Source: Eremophila alpestris peregrina (taxonomy: Eukaryota > Chordata > Aves > Passeriformes > Alaudidae). From it: DNA of 64,000 nt. The DNA is taken from NCBI GenBank assembly GCA_009792885.1, contig WMCF01000029.1, positions 4,854,000 through 4,917,999 on the forward strand. Direction: 5' to 3'. The position numbers were made by a program, and so were the translations under genes. Shown here in pieces: positions 30,001-39,000 of this stretch. Each line of letters opens with the position of its first letter. Position 1 is the first letter of the stretch. Below the pieces are notes generated by a model. The model was not told where the DNA came from, did not search any database, and worked only from the letters and a program-made list of their open reading frames with translations.

Positions 30001-33000
30001 CTGAATGAGCTACTGCTAGAAACACAGGGAACAATACTGGGCTGTTTACACTCTACCTTATCAGCAAAGTGTTGGATGATGAAAGAAGTGTTTGACATCC
30101 TTGGCTTTTCAAAGAGTGCATTTTTATTGACAAAATTATTATACAGCTTTTGAAGCCAGTTTTCATCTTTTCCATGAGGCAACTGTAAGAAGGAGAAGGG
30201 CAATCTCTTTAACAAACTCAGCTGGGCTGTTAGGAGCAGCAGAGCTGCTGACTGTCAATAAACACCTGCATAAAATCCCTCATAACCAGTTTTTGTCTCT
30301 TCAGACTCACCACTGGCTCCCCATAGCAAATCAGTTTTGGAAAGAAGGTTGTATTAACCCACTACGTTTTGCATCAAGAGCAGTGATTTGTGGACTAACT
30401 TAATTTAAAAAATATTGGTGGAAGAGCAAACATTAATGTTCCTTTTCTGAAGAAAATGTTCTATTTCCCACTGAACAGGGTAAATTATTAATTACAAACC
30501 CCACTTGTAAAAATCTATTTTTTTTTTTTAATAAGCAAATACTAAATTACCAAGCATTCTTCATCCAGAAGTTCTAAAATTCCCATTTTAGCTTCAATAA
30601 GGTCAATGACAGGCTGGTTGTCATAAAAGTCTATTAAAGTCCATGGGATATCTTCCTTCATATATTCTTCTTGTTCAAGTTTAAAGACATGCTGGATTTG
30701 CAAAAATTATGAAAACATAAAGAAGGTAACAATTAAGGGAAAGTAAATACAGTGTGTGCATGTACGTAGTTTTTGTACATGTAAGATTAAAAAAAAATTA
30801 TTTTGGAGGATATTATATGTCTGTCTGTAAGGAAAGAAATTTAGAAGTTTTCATTTACATATGCATGTACCTGTGTTTACAACTAAAAATAAAATATTTT
30901 TATTAATTACTGGATAGTCACTATCCAGAAATATCCATCACTCAAGCTCAAATAGCATTTACTTATATCCACCCTGAAGCAAAACAAGATAAAGAACTGT
31001 AACAAAAAATGAACATACCAGATTAAATTGCTGCTGTAGCTTTTCATTAGCATAATTGATACAAAATTGTTCAAAACTGTTCACATCAAATGTTTCAAAT
31101 CTGAAACACAATTCAAATAAGAAACAAAATCTTTTGACATCAAAATCAAATGGTAGCATCCCTGAAAAGTCTTTGGAGCTATCCTAATGTCTCTAAGATA
31201 ATTAACTAAAGGTAAGACTAATGAAGATGGTAAGAAATTGCAAAACTTCTCTAGAAGCTAATGTTACCAGTCATAACAAAGCCAAAAAATCCAGAGTTGA
31301 ATCTGAAAGCATGCTATCAGAAGTTGAATTTAAACCTCATTCACAGAAAAATTATGGTATTTATAGTAGCAGAGGATTTCCACTAAACTGGATGCTAAAG
31401 AACTTATATGACCATGACCCTTTAGTAAAACAAGCCCTTCCAAATTCATTACCAGCACAAAAAAAGTGCATTATTTTATCTACTCCAAAGAAAAGGTACT
31501 CTGTTTCCAGAGACATTCTTACCCATAAATATCCAAAACACCAATGAAAGTGTGCTGTTTGCCAGGGAACTGCAGAGCTTGGTTAATCCTTTCCACAATG
31601 AAGTCAAATAAATGGGAGTAGATCTTCTTGGCCAGAGCATCCCTGGCATTGGCAGCCTGGGCCCTGGTCATTGGCTTTACCACTGTCTCTGAGGCTGTGA
31701 CAATCTTCCTGTGGCACAGCCACCGGGCCACTTTGTCACAGCTTAAATCCAGGAGCTCACAGAATATCCTGAGATGTTTATCCTCCATCTTGAAAGAAGG
31801 TCAATAAAAATGATTAGGGTATATTTAATTCTTTAACTGTTGTCTAGACAGTGAAATCCTTGCATCACTGACACCAAACTGTGATTTTTATTTTTCGATA
31901 GGCGAGGGGCTGTATTTACTTCTTCATCTGGTAAAATAGCAGGATGAGCTAAAGCAAACAATACTGGATAGAACTCCTGATATAGGAGAGAGAAACTTGG
32001 ACTGGATGTTTTGGATTAAGACACTGAAAGAAAGTTACTTTAGTCTATTTTTAGGTGTTCTTGCCTTTTAGGCTTGCATAGCTTGCTGGGACACATTCTG
32101 AGCAGCTTTGACTATGCTCTGTTTCCTGCATCCTGCAGAGAGCTCCAAAATGGATTTTCCAGCAGCTGTGGATCAATTGGATATGGGGTTCTCTTAGCCA
32201 CATTTTGCCTTTTAAGACTTTCTGAACTTGGGCACAGAACAGCATCTGTGTGAGCACTCACTGTGACTCCACACAGATGGAGATGGAGAAATCAATCAAG
32301 TTTAGTACACCAGATTTAATGCTGCTCTGAGCCCCAGATATGAGAGAAACTATTGCTAAAGCACTTCTGGCATAAAATAGAACAGAAAATGTTGGTATCT
32401 GAATGAGCTACTTCCTTACACTGATGGATGATCTTTCATCTCCAACAGCTGCTATTTCCACATTGCCCAAGTGCAGGATTGCTGCCAGCATTTTAAAAAC
32501 ATCCATCTGAAAATCCCCCTTCAGACCTAAAAAAATATTCCTTGATTATTTGAAATATGCAGAAACAGTACAATTAATTAAAGTAGAACAATGTTGGGTT
32601 ACTTGCTTTGTTGTGCAGCCAAGAATTGTACAGCATCTCTGCAGAGTGCAATGCAAATCCTTGGTTCTGCCAATTTTCTGCCTGTCTGATCCGATGATAG
32701 ATTGGGCATAAGTTCCTGTACCTCCCCAATGCCAGCTCAAGTCTGATTTAGCTTTTACATAAGCTTTTACAGGGGCAAAGAAGCTTCCAATTCCACTTCT
32801 GTCACAGCATTTTAGTTTATGGGCCAAGGAGAGTGCAGTCCTCAAAGCTTCTGATCAGTAACAATTAACACCAATTGCTAATTGCTCCTGCCCAGCACTT
32901 TGAAAGCAGACCAACACCACAAAGGACAAGCTATGAAATAAACTATACTACTGATGTTTTGGTTATTTCAGAAACAATCCACCTTTTCCCATTTCAGAAA

Positions 33001-36000
33001 AAAAAAATCTACTAAAAATGTATCCCCAAAAATTTACCCAGTAAGGCAAATGTCTTCTGAGTCTCCACCATATTTGCTCTGTCATCAACCCCTTCTATTA
33101 CAGTGCTGCCACCCATTCGTGTGTAATTAAATTCTTCTGCACTTCCTGTAGAAAAGAAGCAAATCTTGTAATTCTGAAAACATTAGGGACTGGGGAGAGC
33201 CACTTGTTAAAACTTCCATAACACAAAAAAAAATTAAAGATGCTGTGAGATGACAATGTTTCAGTGACAAGCTGGAGGTCCTCTTTTTTCTGAGGGAAAT
33301 CCATGTGCCCAACTCAGTTAAGCTGACACAAATTAGTATTCATAATTCCTAGAAATCTTAATAGTCCATCTAATAAACAAACTGGAAGACTGAATAAACA
33401 TATACCTAAATTTTGCTTTTCCCAGCTTCTCTGTGGATAAATTAATCAATTCCCTGTGCTGCCATGGCATCTGTCACTACAGAAATTATGAGAATAAGAT
33501 TTCCAAAGACACTCAGGTACTTGGTCATGCACTATTTGAGTTACCAGGGATTTGCTACCAAGTCCAAAACCAGCAGGATTAACAGCTAAGTGACTTAAAA
33601 ATACAGGTCCTGTTTTAAGGCTGTGAGGTTTATGCTGTAGTGCACTACATCTCCTAGCACCTGAAAACCCAGCCTTAAAATGCTGCACTGCAAAAGTGAA
33701 GAGCAGGTTATTTTCTTGAGACCTACCCAATTTAAGATGTTCATATTCAGGTTGCATAGCAGATGCACACAACTGATAAAATATATGGTAGTTCCTTTCA
33801 TTTTCTGACTGTAAAATAAAGCAAAGAGTTACATCACAGAAAAGAATAATTAACAACAAAATGAAGAAACAAACTGAAAACCACTTGATATTCCATGCTA
33901 CTGTAAAGTGATCATGACAACTGAAGGCTAAATTCTGCTGCAACATAGGTTAAGCAAAGAAATTGCTTGTTATTAAAATGGCACATCCTAGCAAGAGCTT
34001 TGAAAGTGATACATTCAAGTATACTTTATTACCACTGCCAATATGCAGAGTTCTTTCCCCAGGGATGTTAATAATTTCTTCAGCTTGAACAATGATCTAC
34101 TAATAAGAACCGTTAAATACTGTAACAAAAAATGTGCAGGAGTATCAGCTGAAACACTGTCCTGTGGGAACTCAAAAAACTCTCCATTTCCAAATCATCC
34201 TTCAGGGCAGAAGATACACAGAGGTATTTTTCAGTGTACTTTAAAAGTTACAATACTACTAAAAAAGAAACCTTTGTAAACACTGTTTTATACAATTAAA
34301 TACCTTCTTTAGTATATTTTCACAATTAAGCCATAACATTGTAGTGAGTCACATGAAATAAGCCCTGGCTTTATAAAATTTCAGCCATTTTTTTACTGAG
34401 ACTCTCTCTGCCCCGTATATGCTGCTCCTTTCCAGATACAATTGGTCTCTGTTATTGTTGTAACCACAAGCTACAGATTTCTCAAATATTTCTAGTACTT
34501 ATCTCAGGGAATTGTCCCTGAGAAGCATTCTTCGCTTAACATAAGGAAGAACATGGAATAAAGTAACTTATCTTAAATAATATTAACTCCTGTTAAAAAA
34601 TAAATCAAATGCTGACTGGATACACTATTCAGAACTTCACATAATATCTTCAGGAGCTATAATGACATTGACTGTTTTAGACTTTATTTTACCCACCTGA
34701 AACACAACTCTGGATTTCTCAAGCAAGTATGTTCTCATGTTAGCTCCAATGATTCGGTAACTCTGATCAAAACTGATTTCAGTGTATTTTCCAAACCTGC
34801 TGCTGTTATCATTCCGTGTGGTTTTTGCATTGCCCACAGCCTGCAGAAATTACAAACTTTTACTATTTGATTTACTTATGTCTCTCATCAGAATAACTTA
34901 GTCAAAACTTGAGTCAACTATAAGTTTCTAAAACCGAAGGTGCTCAGGGATCAGTCTCAGCACTGAGCTGTTACTTAAATTTTGAGGCCCAAAATTGAAG
35001 ACAAGCCTCAATCAGATAGTATAATGCTACATAAACTGAAAATTAGACAAAGTATGCTTCTCCAATTAATAAAACCAAACAACTTATTCAGTATTGTTGT
35101 ATCATCATCTAATTAGGCGGTCAAACAACATTCTGGAGGCAAACTGGCACCTCCAAAGGGCCACTGATAAATCAGACAGGACCAGTTGTTCCTGAGGATG
35201 ACCACCTCTTTCCATCAGCAACATCCAGAGGCCAAACTTTCTAATTTAGATGTCTAACTCAGACAGATAAAGCATCCCTGAAGATTTCAAACAAAAATTC
35301 CCAGAAGTTCTCAGAATTTTTCTCTTGATGAGTACAGACTTGACAGACACTCCCCAAAACTTACCTCGGTTATTGGATTGGATGCCAACACTTTATTCTC
35401 CACATGTGCATTGCTGCTTGACTTACTCACAGTGGCAAAGTACCTCATAGTATACCTTGCAGACACGGTCTTTCCAGCTCCTGATTCTCCACTGACTATA
35501 ATAGACTGATTTTTGTTATTTCTAAAACCAAATAATCAGACAGATTATGTCAGACATGTCTGAAGGGCATGTATAAATGCAGGAATTACACATATGAAAC
35601 AATGCTTGAAATCACAGCTGTGCCCAACTCTGCACATATCAGTTTTATCTTTCCTCTATTCTCTTACTCCTTTTCAGTTGTAACCTCTAGGCTGATGTCA
35701 TTGCTATTCACTAAGTCAGTGTTTTACCCCCAATCAAGAATGAAAATAGTTTTGAGTTCTAGAAATTGCTCAACTGGTTAAAGAATCCCTTCTCCTCTAA
35801 TTAAGCTATGTCCAAAAGTATTCCTAATAGCCAGTGGCACATACACAGTAAAATTAAATGACAATTAACACTGTCTGCCACAAGACTTCAAGTGTTATTT
35901 ATAGACCATAAATAACATACTGAACCTTGCCATTTGCTTGTATGCTTCTTCTGCCACAGCAAATATGTGTGGATCCATGTCCCCCATGTTTTGCCCACTA

Positions 36001-39000
36001 TATGCATGGATAATGGCATCTCCATAAATTGGCAGCTGCTTATAGGGGTTTATTGCAACCAGAATTATTCCTACAGCCAAGTGTACAAAACAAAAGTAAA
36101 ACACAGGTTAGTTATATGAAATGCCTGGTTTTGGCAGCAACAGTTGAAATAATACAAACAGCAATATTTTCTAGAGAGAAGATACTGATGAACAAACAAG
36201 TCTACACTCACATATAAAACCACTTAACATGAGTTAAAATACACTTCAGGAAAACATTATACACATTATGTTGCAAACTGAATCAAGATTAATGCTTTTT
36301 TAAAAATATATTTTAAAAAAACTCTTAATTTCACTTAGCATACCACTATATGTGTAGATAAGCTTAGACTCCACAAAACGAATTTTGAGATTGTGTAGAA
36401 CAGCTGGCTCATGGAGATAACTGAGTGCAGTGAGATCATTTTCACCAACAAGTATGTCAGGATTTCGTAGTGGTGGCAAGGCAGCTGGATCAACAGGGTA
36501 ACTCAGTTCCTGTCAACAAAAATTACTTGAAATGCCATAAAATGCATTATGTTTGCATAAAAACAAATCTTCTACCTTTCCATGATGTTATAGATCTGAT
36601 GGAGCCCTGTCTGATGTTCTATTTCATTGATTCCATACATCCCACTGAACTTGGGGAAACTGGAGCTGTTTGTTACTTATGAAAAAGAAAGCCTCATTCT
36701 CTTTGTAAAATATTTACAATATTTTGTATTGAAATCTGTAAAAATGGGACATGTTTAGCTCTCTAAACACAGACATATTTCCAGTACAGATGAGAATAAC
36801 AGATGAGCTGCAACTGAATGGAGTAAAGATCTGCTCAGAACTCAAGTCAGTACTAGAACTGTCCTTACTTGCAACCCCTCAGTTCTCTTTAGAGACAATT
36901 TAAAACTCACTTCAATTTAAAACTCACTAAATCAGACCTTTAATGCTTGTCTTTATGGAACAGGAATGCAGAAATACAGAAATGCTTTCAAAGTATTAAA
37001 TCTGTAAAGAACTTGGATACTAAAATTAACAGATCTTACACAAACCAGCAAAAGAAGCAACAGCTGGCTCTATGAGAAAGAACTATGCCTGCTCTGCATT
37101 TCTGATTTTTACTTCAATTTAGGATGAGTTTCAGGGCTTGTTTCCAGGGTGATCTTTGAGGTATGATCTCCATACTAATGTATACAGACAGTGGCATTGC
37201 ACTCCTCATATTTTTGGGCAGCAGATATGTTCTGTACCAATTTCAGCATGATGAAAAAGGGAAATATGTACGTGTTACTTAGATCCCATAAGGGTGAGTC
37301 CTGTGTTTCTACATAAACATATCTCAGCAAACCCCACAATAAATCAGGTTTTTCTCCTTACAGTTCCATCTTCTAATTGCACATGGAGAAAACGATCTCC
37401 AGCTTTGTAGTTTTTTGTGATTTCTGCAGACTGCCAAACTTCTTCATTATCAGGGATCCAAACCCTATTGTACTGTAAGAGAAAAACAAGACAATAGTTA
37501 GCTTAGCTACTATTATAATACCAGCATTAAAAAATACCTTTCAAACATCAAGTGCAACCCAATTCCAGGACTTTTGGGGATTATTATTAGCTCTGTACAG
37601 CAGGATATATTTGTTGTGGTTTTGTTATTTTCCATGAAAGAATAAAAAAGAAAGCAGACTCGTTAATTGCAGACAGAGCAGAATCTGCAGAACAACACAG
37701 CATGCAGGAAGGTGAGCAAGGGCCAGACTGTTGCCAGGCTCTTCAAATCCTCTAACTGAACAAAGAATAAAATACACCTAAGGGAGAGACCTTGTTTCTA
37801 GGAGGGTTCAAATAAGCAAGTACCAGAGAAAGTATCTCATCTATAGACATAAAAATACAGACAGAATTCTGTCTATGCAGAATTCTGACAAGCAAGTATA
37901 GACAATCACTTCCCTGAATTCCCTAAGTATAGGACACTGAACTCAGAAAGCATTTTGCCATAGGCACATTGTCATACCCAAGAAGGACTCCCTTTCTTTT
38001 AATGGAACTGAAATGCAACCTCCAAACATCTTTCCCTGCTCTAGGACAAACTTCAAAGTCTACTGTTCGGTTTCTTTCTTTATAAGTAATCAACTGGCAT
38101 ACTTTAGCTCCATCCCAGCAAGGTATCTCTAACCTACTGAAGCATAGGTATTTGAAAAAAATATTTGAATGTAACTTGTGCTGTTTGAACCATTTACATC
38201 TCCTATGCTGAAGTTAAAATGCTGATGTAAAGCAACTTCTTTAAATGCTCTGCCTTAAAGAAGCTATGTGAAACAACTTCCTTAAAAGGAATAACACAGC
38301 TGGAAACCTCAGTCAGTGGGAAATTACTTCATTACTTTATTATGATGTGGAGTGTGTCCTCCTTATCCTGACAGTGTTTGACAAAGCGACATCATTTGTC
38401 CCTACTCACACAAGAAATGAGAATGTGTACTCTTCCAGCATCTTCCTGTCTTGATAGCCAGAACCTTTCCTTTAATTCTCTCACCCTCACTGACCTATAT
38501 TCATGGTCAGCTGAAACAAGCTGTTTAAATAAACCTGTGAGAACTGCTGCAGCTGCTTACTTGAAAAACTAACATTAGTCACCATTTCACAGAGTGTGAG
38601 CAGACCCACAGATACCTTGGGGACTTGTATTCCCTTTTGTTTTGGTGCTGCAACTGCTGGTTTTGGCACAAATGACTTTTTTCCCTCTCTAATTTGGAAG
38701 AAGCCTTGGAAGCTACAGTAGATCCTCAGAACATGAGTGTCTCTGCCCCAAGAACCCCACTGAACCATGGTGGGTGCCTACAGAGGTCCCTGCAAAGTGC
38801 ACTGTTACAGCTGCTCCTTAATTCTACTGCCCAAGGATCAACATCAAACAATTTAGGGTAGGAGGGACTTGCACAAGAACATTCTGTGAGTTAGCCTGTG
38901 CTGCTCAGTGACTTCTCTAGCTGTTTTCAGTATCTCTAAGGACAGACATTGGCCTTTCTAGCGAGCCACATACTAACCTGGTGCTCATCAGGGGATGAGC

